Below are positions 6,867 through 14,686 of a DNA stretch of 64,000 bases, one piece after another. The position numbers and the translations under genes were made by a program. Below the pieces are notes generated by a model. That model did no database searches. It worked only from the letters and a program-made list of their open reading frames with translations, and was not told where the DNA came from. Numbering within the stretch: the first letter of the stretch is position 1; every line of letters begins with the position of its first letter. The DNA comes from Terriglobales bacterium (GTDB taxonomy: Bacteria > Acidobacteriota > Terriglobia > Terriglobales > Acidobacteriaceae). The DNA is taken from positions 1 through 64,000 of the forward strand of contig JAOAPE010000008.1 in NCBI GenBank assembly GCA_025462725.1, read 5' to 3'.

Positions 6867-7619
6867 TCAAATCGAAACTTGGCCAGCCGTTTCCACGGCT
6901 TTGGTTCTCGAATCAACGATTCGAAGCAGATGACTCGCCAGCATCAACATTTCGACTGCTTCTGGAGCATCGATCTGCACGTTTCGGTGACTGTGCGGGT
7001 TCTTATAAGAACCGATCGCCCCTGCGAACAATGCGGCAAGAGATTTTCTCTCCGCTAAAACCGCGGACTGATCGCTGAGCGGTCCCTCCTCAGAACCAAA
7101 CGCCTTTCCCATGAGATCTACACCAATGGCAGTATCAGGGAATCCGCCGGCAGTGCGTACGGCGACCTCGACCTCCTTGAACGCTTGAAACACTGCGGTG
7201 TCGTAGTCTCCTCTCAGAAACAAGGAGTAGACTCGGGTCGCGATGGCGGGGTGCAACAAGCCACGTGGAAGTAGTTGGGATTTGCGATAAGAATCATACT
7301 GCGCGCGCCCCGCTAGCTTCGTACCAAGGCGCGTGATTACAAACCAATTGTTAGTTGTGTCTTCAGTCTGACGCATGATCATTCCCTCGCGCTCTAACCA
7401 CTGCCAAGCTTCAGCAAGCGCACTCTTGATTTCGCCCCCGTGCCTTGGCGGGTAACCGTGTAGCGGGTGCGGAGATCCGAAGAATTGCTGCCGGTGGAGG
7501 AAATGCCTTTCGGTGTGATCGAACGAGTTTAGGCACTCGAGAAGCACGCCAGCGAGTTCATCTGGTCCCAGTGCCAGAACGTCCTCGTCCTGCGGAATTA
7601 TCTGCGAGATGAACTTCAT
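6867..7619 (-). CDS. Ymh/TIGR02391 family protein
   Basis: A 250-residue protein. The C-terminal half carries the TIGR02391 (Ymh) signature: LLHPAIATRVYSLFLRGDYDTAV, then FQAFKEVEVAVR, LMGKAF, and ALFAGAIGSYKNPHSHR with the conserved NPxSHR near residue 210. The N-terminal ~100 residues look like a winged-helix-type region (KSALAEAWQWLEREGMI). Family members are common in prophages and in restriction and defence neighbourhoods. A biochemical activity is not established to my knowledge, though the conserved His/Arg motif suggests an HEPN-like helical fold. The ATG at 7619 is used; an AGGAAGG box lies rather far (about 18 bases) upstream. Confidence 0.8.
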   Translation of the reverse strand: MKFISQIIPQDEDVLALGPDELAGVLLECLNSFDHTERHFLHRQQFFGSPHPLHGYPPRHGGEIKSALAEAWQWLEREGMIMRQTEDTTNNWFVITRLGTKLAGRAQYDSYRKSQLLPRGLLHPAIATRVYSLFLRGDYDTAVFQAFKEVEVAVRTAGGFPDTAIGVDLMGKAFGSEEGPLSDQSAVLAERKSLAALFAGAIGSYKNPHSHRNVQIDAPEAVEMLMLASHLLRIVDSRTKAVETAGQVSI

Positions 7620-7808
7620 AGTGACGCGGAATTATATTCCTTCCTGGATTCCGCGTTGCCCCTTCCAAAAACACATGATTTCGGAATAGTGGGGAAGCGA
7701 GCTTCATCTCTAGTGAATACAGTGGTTTGAAGCACTTCAACAACGTTTTTGGAACAGTGGGATCTCAATTCGTTTTGGAATCGCACGTTCATGTCTACTT
7801 AGAATAAG

Positions 7809-7837
7809 AAGAGCCACACTTGTTCAGTGCGGCTCTT
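7809..7837 (-). terminator. Terminator hairpin for the zinc-ribbon operon
   Basis: A 12-bp stem with one mismatch (7809-7820 with 7826-7837) around a 5-base loop. Read on the minus strand it is followed by the T-rich tract CTTATTCTA. It lies 27 bases beyond the stop of the gene 7864-8718, whose transcription it would end. The rest of the gap 7620-7863 holds nothing recognised. Confidence 0.55.
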
Positions 7838-7863
7838 GCCTTTGGATCGGCAGCCAATTGCGA

Positions 7864-8718
7864 CTAATGACAAGTCGTTTCTGGTAGCAACGCATTGTCA
7901 GTTTTCGTGAAGCACGCAGAAGCCCTATAACTTTTTCCGTCATACCGGTAGATTGTGACAAAGGAGCCGCCTGCAGTGAAGACATCTCGATAACCGTTTG
8001 TATATTCCTTTAACGATGTCACTCCGCCGCCTACATCTTGAGAAAGCAATGTAAAGTACCGAGCTCCCCGCTTCTCGACGATTTCGAAAGGGCAGCCCGC
8101 AGATCCACAGAACATTTCTGGATCATCGGCATTAGGATTACCACTTATGACTATGGCCGGCGGCCCGAGCTCATTCAGTTGCATGGCAACCGCGGTTGTG
8201 GCTCTTCGAACAGCGATGCTTGTCGTCCCATGCTCTTCCATCTGTTGCCAGTAGTCTTCTGGAACCGGAATATAAGCAGGTTCCGGTGCATGCATGGCTG
8301 CCACGATCTCCTTTTCAAAATCGCGTAGTGTAGTTTTAGTTTTGTCTCTGGGAACGCAGATAACGCCTTCTCCGCCACCAGTTACGGCTTCGTTACTTTC
8401 AACTCCATCATCTCCGCAAACTGATTGGTTGGAATCTGCTCGGAGATTGGTCTCCTGCGGCTTCGATCTCAGTGACGGATTTGCTGGACTTTCGCTTGAA
8501 AGGAACAAAAAGGACGTTATCAAAACAGCAACAACGATTAACACTAAGAAGAACCACTTTGCAGCGATGCGAACAAAGTCATCAAGACCACTCGCGTCTA
8601 CAACAACGATCGGACTTTGGGTCTGGGTGAGTGATGAGCTTTCCGGAACGAGAGTCGAGCCACAGCTAATGCAAAAACGACCAGAACTGGATTGAACTCT
8701 ACAGGATTGGCAGGTCAT
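7864..8718 (-). CDS. Zinc-ribbon membrane protein with an extracytoplasmic domain
   Basis: A 284-residue protein. Residues 1-25 form a zinc ribbon, MTCQSCRVQSSSGRFCISCGS (CxxC ... CxxC). A single transmembrane helix follows at about 57-77 (WFFLVLIVVAVLITSFLFL). The remaining ~200 residues would lie outside the membrane and contain three to four Cys, including CGSAGCPF, possibly disulfide-bonded. No known domain is recognised in the C-terminal part. It is the last gene of a three-gene minus-strand operon, 9 bases after the DUF2628 gene, and all three genes encode a zinc ribbon. Confidence 0.6.
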   Translation of the reverse strand: MTCQSCRVQSSSGRFCISCGSTLVPESSSLTQTQSPIVVVDASGLDDFVRIAAKWFFLVLIVVAVLITSFLFLSSESPANPSLRSKPQETNLRADSNQSVCGDDGVESNEAVTGGGEGVICVPRDKTKTTLRDFEKEIVAAMHAPEPAYIPVPEDYWQQMEEHGTTSIAVRRATTAVAMQLNELGPPAIVISGNPNADDPEMFCGSAGCPFEIVEKRGARYFTLLSQDVGGGVTSLKEYTNGYRDVFTAGGSFVTIYRYDGKSYRASACFTKTDNALLPETTCH

Positions 8719-8727
8719 TGGTTGGCC

Positions 8728-9276
8728 CTAGATGGGAACATCTTTGCCCTGCGCAGCCTTGCAGTAATACATATAGTTCCCGCGCGCGCCGAAGATAAAA
8801 CAATACGCAACTCCCACCAGCCCACCCGTAAAAAGCGATCCGACAAAACAGATGACTACTGGCAGCCAAATTCCTTTTGTGAGCGCCCAGAAACCCCCGA
8901 ACAAGAACGCAGCCCAGTTCCATTTCCCTTTGTACGACTCTCGAGTGTTCTCAATTTGTTGAAACTCATTTAGATAATAGGAGCTTAGTCCGGCGAACTT
9001 CCATCCGGTTGCGGCATTTACTGTCGGAAGAGGAGGAAACGGGACCGCAGTTGGCAACGGTGGAACTAATTCCCGAACCTTGACACCGCAACCGGCACAG
9101 AATGGCTTTTCGCCTGCAACTGCAGCGCCGCATGATGGACAGAAACGAGCCACCGACTGGGATACAGCCGGTGCAGGTGCCGGAGTCACGGGATTTCCGC
9201 AGTGCCTACAGAACTTTGAGTTCTCGGGAGTATTGGATCGGCAACTATTACAAACAATTTCAACTGCTTGCTCCAT
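8728..9276 (-). CDS. Double zinc-ribbon protein with DUF2628
   Basis: A 182-residue protein. Two zinc ribbons stand at residues 9-27 (CNSCRSN ... CRHCG) and 45-65 (CPSCGAA ... CAGCG), followed by a proline-rich linker. The C-terminal part begins SSYYLNEFQQIENT and KGKWNWAAFLFGGFWALTKG, which is the DUF2628 pattern, and holds two hydrophobic helices that end in FGARGNYMYY. Family members are inner-membrane proteins of unknown function. It sits between two other zinc-ribbon genes with 3- and 9-base spacings, so the three are almost certainly cotranscribed. Confidence 0.75.
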   Translation of the reverse strand: MEQAVEIVCNSCRSNTPENSKFCRHCGNPVTPAPAPAVSQSVARFCPSCGAAVAGEKPFCAGCGVKVRELVPPLPTAVPFPPLPTVNAATGWKFAGLSSYYLNEFQQIENTRESYKGKWNWAAFLFGGFWALTKGIWLPVVICFVGSLFTGGLVGVAYCFIFGARGNYMYYCKAAQGKDVPI

Positions 9277-9279
9277 CTA

Positions 9280-9723
9280 TCACCTCACTGGAGCGGCTAT
9301 CTTCGATCCGCAATCTGAGCAATAGATAGCACTAGGAGCGTGACTATTGCCGCAAGAGGTGCAGAACGTCTGGCATGGAGAGGGTGAATTTCGAGATACA
9401 TTGGCGGTCGGCGATGGCGGATGAAGGCGTTGCTGCATCATTGAAAAAAACCTCCGGATGTTATCCCCGTTCTTTCCCCAATCCACCAATTGCCAATCAG
9501 TAGAGGACTCGACTCGCACTTCGGTCGCGTTTTCAAGGGGGACGAGTTGAATCTCAATTGCTTCTCCAAACGACCTCAACCCGGCGCCAGTTTGGGCCCG
9601 GAGCAGTGAAGAAGAAGATTGCGTTTGCTTCAAGGCCCAACCTAGCTCTCGTAGTGCCGCTACAGCCGAGTCGAATACGACAGGTTGTACGGCCTGGAAC
9701 GTGTGACTCGCCCGACTTTTCAT
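9280..9723 (-). CDS. Hypothetical protein with a C-terminal zinc ribbon
   Basis: A 147-residue protein. The N-terminal ~95 residues look like a small alpha/beta domain (FDSAVAALRELGWALKQ, then EIQLVPLENATEVRVESST), the kind of fold seen in lipid-handling or DUF1499-like proteins, but I cannot name it. The C-terminus carries a zinc ribbon, CTSCGN ... CSDCGSK. An upstream TTG at 9732 is possible, but the ATG at 9723 is preferred. It is the first gene of the zinc-ribbon operon and diverges from the XRE regulator across a ~110-base region that contains operator-like repeats. Confidence 0.55.
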   Translation of the reverse strand: MKSRASHTFQAVQPVVFDSAVAALRELGWALKQTQSSSSLLRAQTGAGLRSFGEAIEIQLVPLENATEVRVESSTDWQLVDWGKNGDNIRRFFSMMQQRLHPPSPTANVSRNSPSPCQTFCTSCGNSHAPSAIYCSDCGSKIAAPVR

Positions 9724-9787
9724 AATTGGCAACGCGAAGTAGATGAAGTCTGTTATTGGGGCTTTGCTTGCACGTATAGCCCTTCGT

Positions 9788-9821
9788 GTAGGCTATAGCC
9801 AACCCGTAGGCGACAGCCTAC
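9788..9821. promoter_or_regulatory. Tandem palindromic operators upstream of the XRE regulator
   Basis: Two copies of the dyad GTAGGC-N4-GCCTAC lie 18 bp apart, centre to centre. The copy at 9806-9821 is perfect. The copy at 9788-9803 differs at one base (GCCAAC). A further half-site-like TATAGCC occurs at about 9777-9783. The second copy ends 16 bases before the XRE start codon. Tandem dyads directly ahead of a small XRE gene are typical of autoregulation, so this gene's product is the likely binder. Confidence 0.6.
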
Positions 9822-9837
9822 AACGCAAGATGCGTGG

Positions 9838-10053
9838 ATGTCCAATGACATTTGCGTGAGGTTTGGTATACACATCCGACGTCTTCGGCTTAAGCGCCGT
9901 TGGACCCAAGTCGAAATGGCCGAAGCGTTAGGAATAGATCGAAGCTATCTGTCAGAGATTGAGGCAGGGAAGAAAGAGATATGCTTGCGCAATTTGGACA
10001 TTGTTGCGCAGGGCTTCGGGATGAGCATAGCTAAGCTGATGAGTGGAGTCTAA
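9838..10053 (+). CDS. Small XRE-family transcriptional regulator
   Basis: A 71-residue protein that is essentially one Cro/C1-type helix-turn-helix domain. It runs GIHIRRLRLKRRWTQVEMAE, ALGIDRSYLSEIEAGKKE and LRNLDIVAQGFGMSIAKLM. Size and sequence resemble controller proteins of restriction systems and small phage-type repressors, which bind as dimers to tandem palindromes. Such a tandem site is present just upstream (9788-9821). No clear ribosome binding site precedes the ATG, so the transcript may be leaderless. It is divergent from the zinc-ribbon operon and points toward the tubulin-like operon 157 bases downstream, which it may also control. Confidence 0.85.
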   Translation: MSNDICVRFGIHIRRLRLKRRWTQVEMAEALGIDRSYLSEIEAGKKEICLRNLDIVAQGFGMSIAKLMSGV

Positions 10054-10101
10054 GCAGCACCTCATGGGCGGGCGGGTGCGGGGTCGCTGCTGGATCAGCA
10101 A

Positions 10102-10168
10102 TTTCCCGAATTGGGAAACCAGCACCAATATGGTTGCACTACCACCAAATTTAAGGTATACCCTTAAA
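10102..10168 (+). promoter_or_regulatory. Promoter and two dyads of the tubulin-like operon
   Basis: A candidate sigma70-type promoter has TTGCAC at 10134-10139, a 17-base spacer and TATACC at 10157-10162, about 48 bases before the first gene. The -10 is embedded in the dyad TTTAAGG-N5-CCTTAAA (10150-10168). A second dyad of the same layout, TTTCCC-N5-GGGAAA, lies at 10102-10118. A protein bound at the first dyad would block the -10. The dyads differ in sequence from the operators at 9788-9821. Confidence 0.45.
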
Positions 10169-10209
10169 ACTCTTCAGGCTTTGCCATAAATCCTTCCAAG
10201 CTGGAAAAT

Positions 10210-11253
10210 ATGCATTTGAATTGTTGTTCCAAAACACTAGGCATTTTTTTGCTAATCCTCATAGCGGCGCTTCCATGCGCTGCGTCGGAGCCTATTGTCG
10301 CCATTGACGTGTCCCAAAGCATGCAGCACTACGGCGCTTGGCAGGGGGATGTCAAAGCAGCGCTTGCAAGTGTGTTGTTTGATGGAAAGAAACCTTCAGA
10401 GACTGCCTGGAGGTTTACAGGTAATGTCGATGTATTGCATCGGTTCCTTGCCCAAGGGAGCGTTCGGATTATTCGATTTGGGAGTTACCCAGTACAGGAG
10501 TATCCGTACTTCAACTTAGCTCAAGCTTCCGACGGAATTGCATTTAATAAGGAATTCCCCAACGCAAATGAATTTAAGGACCAAAAGACGAACAAGCCAC
10601 TCGCGTTAGCGATCGCTGCAGATCTCTCTGCCGAAAATGCCTCTGAAGGTTTTGCGATTGTCGTTTCAGACTTCTTGACTGATTCCGACGTGTCGCAACA
10701 GCACCAAGATTTCATAAACAAAGCAGAGTCCGAGTTTAGTCAACAAATTCCTCTGACACTTACATGGTTGAAAGATCCTCGAGTTCAACTGAAATTTATT
10801 CAGTTTGAACGAGCATCTACTCGCCCCAACGCAGCTTCGCAAGAGAGCAATCCGATTACATTGTTACTTCCTGAATTTTCAAAAGAACGACCAGTGCGCT
10901 ATGTACTCCGATGGAAAGCAGATAATTCTTTGGAGCGCTTCAATGTCAAAGTTGAAGATTCAACAACTCGCGAAACGATGTTTGAGAAATCCAATCTGGC
11001 ATCAAGGGAAGCTATTTTCCTGAACCCTCCTAGCAGAAATATGCGCTGGTACGTTACTGGATGGCGTGCATCGGGAGAAAGCGTCCGTTCTAACACTCAG
11101 ACGTTGACGAGCCCCCCCCGTGAATCTTCGATTCTACCAATCGTTTTACTGCTGACTCTCATTGCTGGGGCAGGAGCTTTGGTATTCCGAACACAAAAAT
11201 TACCAGCGTGGATAGATAACCTCTTAAAAAGAAGGAACTCTGAATGGTCCTAG
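10210..11253 (+). CDS. Membrane-anchored vWA-domain protein of the tubulin-like system
   Basis: A 347-residue exported protein. It has a signal peptide (IFLLILIAALPCAASE) followed at once by a von Willebrand factor A domain. The metal-ion site DVSQS is at residues 33-37, and a later VVSDFLTDSD strand supplies further MIDAS-type acids. The second half is predicted to be beta-rich. A transmembrane helix at about 311-331 (ILPIVLLLTLIAGAGALVF) and a short basic tail follow, so the vWA domain faces outside. vWA domains make metal-dependent protein contacts. It is the first gene of the eight-gene operon and overlaps the next gene by 10 bases. Confidence 0.75.
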   Translation: MHLNCCSKTLGIFLLILIAALPCAASEPIVAIDVSQSMQHYGAWQGDVKAALASVLFDGKKPSETAWRFTGNVDVLHRFLAQGSVRIIRFGSYPVQEYPYFNLAQASDGIAFNKEFPNANEFKDQKTNKPLALAIAADLSAENASEGFAIVVSDFLTDSDVSQQHQDFINKAESEFSQQIPLTLTWLKDPRVQLKFIQFERASTRPNAASQESNPITLLLPEFSKERPVRYVLRWKADNSLERFNVKVEDSTTRETMFEKSNLASREAIFLNPPSRNMRWYVTGWRASGESVRSNTQTLTSPPRESSILPIVLLLTLIAGAGALVFRTQKLPAWIDNLLKRRNSEWS

Positions 11254-11639
11254 ACATACTTGATTACTATCGTGGCCTTCTTTGGAGCCCACAGCCTCTT
11301 TATGCCACTGGTGCCGTCATTCAGGCTGCTCTAGCACTTCTAATTCCGGCCCTGATAACTTGCTGGATCGCTGCTATTTTGATAACTAGAGCATTTCTCG
11401 ACCGTCGAGCAGAATTAACAACTTTCGTGCGCGCGCGTCTAGGCTGGACCTGGGCAGGGGTGATGGGTATCCTGCTCATTCTCAGCCATATAACCGTCCT
11501 CGCTTACTTGCAAAGAGTCCTAGCTGTATCTGCAGTGCTCCCGTACTATTCAGCAGCATCTGTTCTGGCATTGTTAACTGCCGTGCAGTTTTTCTCGTTG
11601 AGACGTGAGCTCAAGACGTGGCAACGAAGAGTTAGCTAA
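11244..11639 (+). CDS. Small polytopic membrane protein of the tubulin-like system
   Basis: A 131-residue membrane protein with about three hydrophobic helices, near residues 22-48 (VIQAALALLIPALITCWIAAILI), 70-90 (WAGVMGILLILSHITVLAYL) and 95-115. Basic residues flank the helices. No family is recognised. It overlaps the end of the vWA gene by 10 bases and lies 8 bases ahead of the tubulin-like gene, so translational coupling is likely. A role in anchoring the complex to the membrane is an inference from position only. Confidence 0.6.
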   Translation: MVLDILDYYRGLLWSPQPLYATGAVIQAALALLIPALITCWIAAILITRAFLDRRAELTTFVRARLGWTWAGVMGILLILSHITVLAYLQRVLAVSAVLPYYSAASVLALLTAVQFFSLRRELKTWQRRVS

Positions 11640-11647
11640 GGATCAAA

Positions 11648-14080
11648 ATGGAAATACGTCCATCAATAGTCATAGGACTAGGAAGCACTGGAAAGCACGT
11701 TGTAAACATTCTTCAGAAATACATGTCTGAGGTGCTGAATACCGAAAGCCTCGACATTTTCCGGTTCCTAATTCTTGAAACCGATATGACGTCTACTGAT
11801 GAGGATGTTCTGTCGGGTGACACTCAAGTAAAACCAATAAACATCCATGTCCAAAACACCGGTCAAGCTTTCACGGCTATGAAATCCACTTTGAAAGAGG
11901 ATTTTTCGTGGTGCCCGCAGGATCTCCAAATAGGAGGTTTGACCGGTGCGGGCAATAAGCGAGCAGGTGGACGGTTCATGTTTTTGTACAAATATTCGGA
12001 TATAGAGGAGGTATTAAAGTCTGCGATTACCGAAGTGAAAGTTGCGGCTAACAGTCCTGCTACCTCCATAAAGCTTAGGAGCTTGCTAGAAAAACGACAC
12101 GCTCCGGTTGGGGATAGCGTCATTAGCCAACCAAATCAGGTCATTGTTTATGTTGTAGGCAGCTTGGCAGGTGGTACCTGTTCCGGTGCATGCATCGACC
12201 TTGGATACTTAATACAGCGACTCGAGCCAGGAGCAGTCAGGAATGCGATTTTCTTCATCCCGGACGATTCAGCTAACGTCCCATTCAAGGCAAATACATG
12301 GGCAGCCATCAAAGATCTAGAGTTCTTCTGCAAGAACCCAGCAGCGTATGAAGTGTCGTGGCGTACCAATGCAGGGTTCAAACAAACCTACTCAACGTTA
12401 AACCAGCAAAGTGCGCCATACCAGAGGGTTTATTTACTCTCCCAGCGAGATCAGAACGGCAATCTGCACTTGGAATTCAAGACGAGTCCGAGTTCGCCTC
12501 TGCTCATGATGGCCGGTCTTCAATTAGCTGCTGATTTACTGGGGATGTTTGCTCACCGGGATTCACGGCTCGTAAATTTGAACGCCCAGATTGGACATGA
12601 TCCCGTGCACAATATGTTCCTCAATTACAACTTGCGCGCGGTGAGCTATCCAAAATACGAAATTGCAGAAGGGGCATCCTGCAAAGCGATTGCAGAAATT
12701 ATTTGTGAAGGTTGGCTTGACCCTGAAGGCTATATGGAGGGAACTACCCGTCAGCCACTTGAGCGAGAGAATGCGGAGAAACGCGGACGTGAAGCCTGGC
12801 GTGAAATCAGTGCCAACCACTGGCCCGGTCTTCGGGCCGATGTAGACATTGATACTTTCATTGATCAGCTAACGAAAGGGCACACTGATAAGCCGGGTCA
12901 ATCAATCCGGACCCAATTTGCAGATGATGTTCCTGGAACTATTTACCGTTTTGTGCAGCAACATGTGGCTGAGAGACAAAGGTTCATTCGAGTTGCAATT
13001 ACGAGGCGCTTTGTTAGCGAGATGGCCAAAAAACGGAGTTTGGCGGCCGGAGAATCGTTCATAAAAGGCATATGCGATGAAGTTGATTCCATGTGCGGTT
13101 ACTGGAAAAAACTGGGAATACCCGAACGTTCAGACAAACAGGCATGGACCGTAAACGTTCAACAGTCGCTCGAAAGAATAAGTCAGCGCAGGACTGGGTT
13201 CAACGTAACCACGGCCTTCCTCAAGCGTGAATCTCTGAGAGATGAATTGGAAGAAGTACTGTCCAAGTTAGAGATGTTTTTGATGTTTAGTGCAGTGTCT
13301 GAAATCAAGAAATATTGTCAGACTGAACTGCATCAACGAGTCGGTCGAATTCGCGAATCGTTAAAAATCGTACAAAATCAAGCTCGATCGAGACACGATG
13401 CCATCGTTGCCGGATTGGCAAATCCTACAGGCCCAGTGCTAAAAATTTCGCGATCTCAACAAATCAAATTTGCCGCGGAGATTGCTGAACTTTCAACGAG
13501 ACCTATTGAATTAGACGATTCTTTCTTTCTTGCTTCTGATGAGGAAGGGCACTTAACCGGTAGCTTTGCAATCCCTATCGACCAGAGGTCAAACCAGGCT
13601 ATCAAGCTGTTTTCGGATCTTAGATCAAAGCTCCAGCCGCAAATGCTGATTGCAGTTGAACAACATGGACCTGTAAATATCGTGCGCGAGATTACCGAAC
13701 AAGGCATGATTCCTGCGACCGCCCAGCGTGCCAATGTAGCTCACCAGTTGTCAATCAGCGTGCTCGGTGCACTTGCTGTGGAACCAAACGCAGTTCCGTC
13801 CTATGTTTTGGCAAAGGACGAAATTTCAGCCATGAGCATTCTGACGGAATGTAACGCGAGACAGCAGCATATTCCGCCTTATCAAACGAAAGCCCTCCCA
13901 CTGTTTGACCACATGGCAATTTTTCATCAGGAAGGTGCGAGGCTAAGTCCAGATGATTTGCGCCATGCGCAGGATTTCGCAACCGCTTTAGAAGCTGCTT
14001 TTACGCAGCCAAATGGTCGCGACATCACAGATCCTTATCACCTAATTAAAGCGCGACTGGGCTTAAGGGCTAACGTATGA
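11648..14080 (+). CDS. FtsZ/tubulin-like protein (Tubulin_2 type)
   Basis: An 810-residue protein with an N-terminal tubulin/FtsZ-type nucleotide-binding region. The first loop IVIGLGSTGKHV puts GLGSTG at residues 10-15. The tubulin signature appears as AGGTCSGA with GGTCSG at 175-180, flanked by VYVVGSL and a following helix, as in Tubulin_2 proteins. The protein is about twice the length of FtsZ. Its long C-terminal part (residues ~350-810) is mostly helical and unrecognised. Members of this divergent group are known from genome surveys next to vWA and OmpA-type genes and are predicted to remodel membranes. GTP binding and polymerisation here are inferred. It starts after AAGGA and ends in a 4-base overlap with the next gene. 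Confidence 0.75.
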   Translation: MEIRPSIVIGLGSTGKHVVNILQKYMSEVLNTESLDIFRFLILETDMTSTDEDVLSGDTQVKPINIHVQNTGQAFTAMKSTLKEDFSWCPQDLQIGGLTGAGNKRAGGRFMFLYKYSDIEEVLKSAITEVKVAANSPATSIKLRSLLEKRHAPVGDSVISQPNQVIVYVVGSLAGGTCSGACIDLGYLIQRLEPGAVRNAIFFIPDDSANVPFKANTWAAIKDLEFFCKNPAAYEVSWRTNAGFKQTYSTLNQQSAPYQRVYLLSQRDQNGNLHLEFKTSPSSPLLMMAGLQLAADLLGMFAHRDSRLVNLNAQIGHDPVHNMFLNYNLRAVSYPKYEIAEGASCKAIAEIICEGWLDPEGYMEGTTRQPLERENAEKRGREAWREISANHWPGLRADVDIDTFIDQLTKGHTDKPGQSIRTQFADDVPGTIYRFVQQHVAERQRFIRVAITRRFVSEMAKKRSLAAGESFIKGICDEVDSMCGYWKKLGIPERSDKQAWTVNVQQSLERISQRRTGFNVTTAFLKRESLRDELEEVLSKLEMFLMFSAVSEIKKYCQTELHQRVGRIRESLKIVQNQARSRHDAIVAGLANPTGPVLKISRSQQIKFAAEIAELSTRPIELDDSFFLASDEEGHLTGSFAIPIDQRSNQAIKLFSDLRSKLQPQMLIAVEQHGPVNIVREITEQGMIPATAQRANVAHQLSISVLGALAVEPNAVPSYVLAKDEISAMSILTECNARQQHIPPYQTKALPLFDHMAIFHQEGARLSPDDLRHAQDFATALEAAFTQPNGRDITDPYHLIKARLGLRANV

Positions 14081-14685
14081 AGACACATTTTCTTCCATCG
14101 GAACAAAGCATTCGCGTAGCTCGACTTCGAGCTACGCTGAAAACAGTAGCTGTATTATTCGTGTGTGCTTGTCTGGCACATTTGGCCTCGGCTCTTTACC
14201 TCGTAGAACATCCAGCACAACCCTCGATTCCACAAATTGCCGGAACCGACGGTTCTTCGCATGATGTAGCGCTAGTTGCTCCCCACTGGGCGGTAACAAC
14301 TTCTAACATTGGACAGAAGGCAACTATTTCTGCAGAAAGCTGGCAATCTAATGCCACGCTGATACGTGAAGCCTCCATTTCTGGCACGGCACTTTATCTG
14401 TATAAGCTTGATTCTCCGGATGCCTCTCGCTTGGGAACTCTTCAGTTCCCAGAATCCAGTCAAGAAGTAACTATTCAGGGTAAGGCTGGATCTCCAATGA
14501 GGCTCAGCCTTGCTGAAGACGGTAAAGGGAGTCTTAGCGAAGAGGTTGGGGAGTTTGTAGGCCGTGCCATCATGCCAATTAGCGATCCAAACGCTGTTCT
14601 TGGCATTCTCGCTGAAGGTGACGGGAAAGCAGTTGTCATTTCAACTTCACAGCTCATAAAAGCATTTCCAGAGTTGGCGCATTGA
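14077..14685 (+). CDS. Signal-anchored protein of the tubulin-like system
   Basis: A 202-residue protein with a short basic N-terminus, one hydrophobic helix at about 22-44 (TVAVLFVCACLAHLASALYLV) and a ~155-residue domain that would lie outside the membrane. The domain is rich in Ser, Ala and small beta-type segments and has no Cys after the membrane helix. No domain was recognised. The ATG overlaps the tubulin-like gene by 4 bases (ATGA), and the next gene starts 1 base after its stop. It may be an extracytoplasmic partner of the vWA protein, judged only by topology. Confidence 0.6.
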   Translation: MKTHFLPSEQSIRVARLRATLKTVAVLFVCACLAHLASALYLVEHPAQPSIPQIAGTDGSSHDVALVAPHWAVTTSNIGQKATISAESWQSNATLIREASISGTALYLYKLDSPDASRLGTLQFPESSQEVTIQGKAGSPMRLSLAEDGKGSLSEEVGEFVGRAIMPISDPNAVLGILAEGDGKAVVISTSQLIKAFPELAH

Positions 14686-14686
14686 A

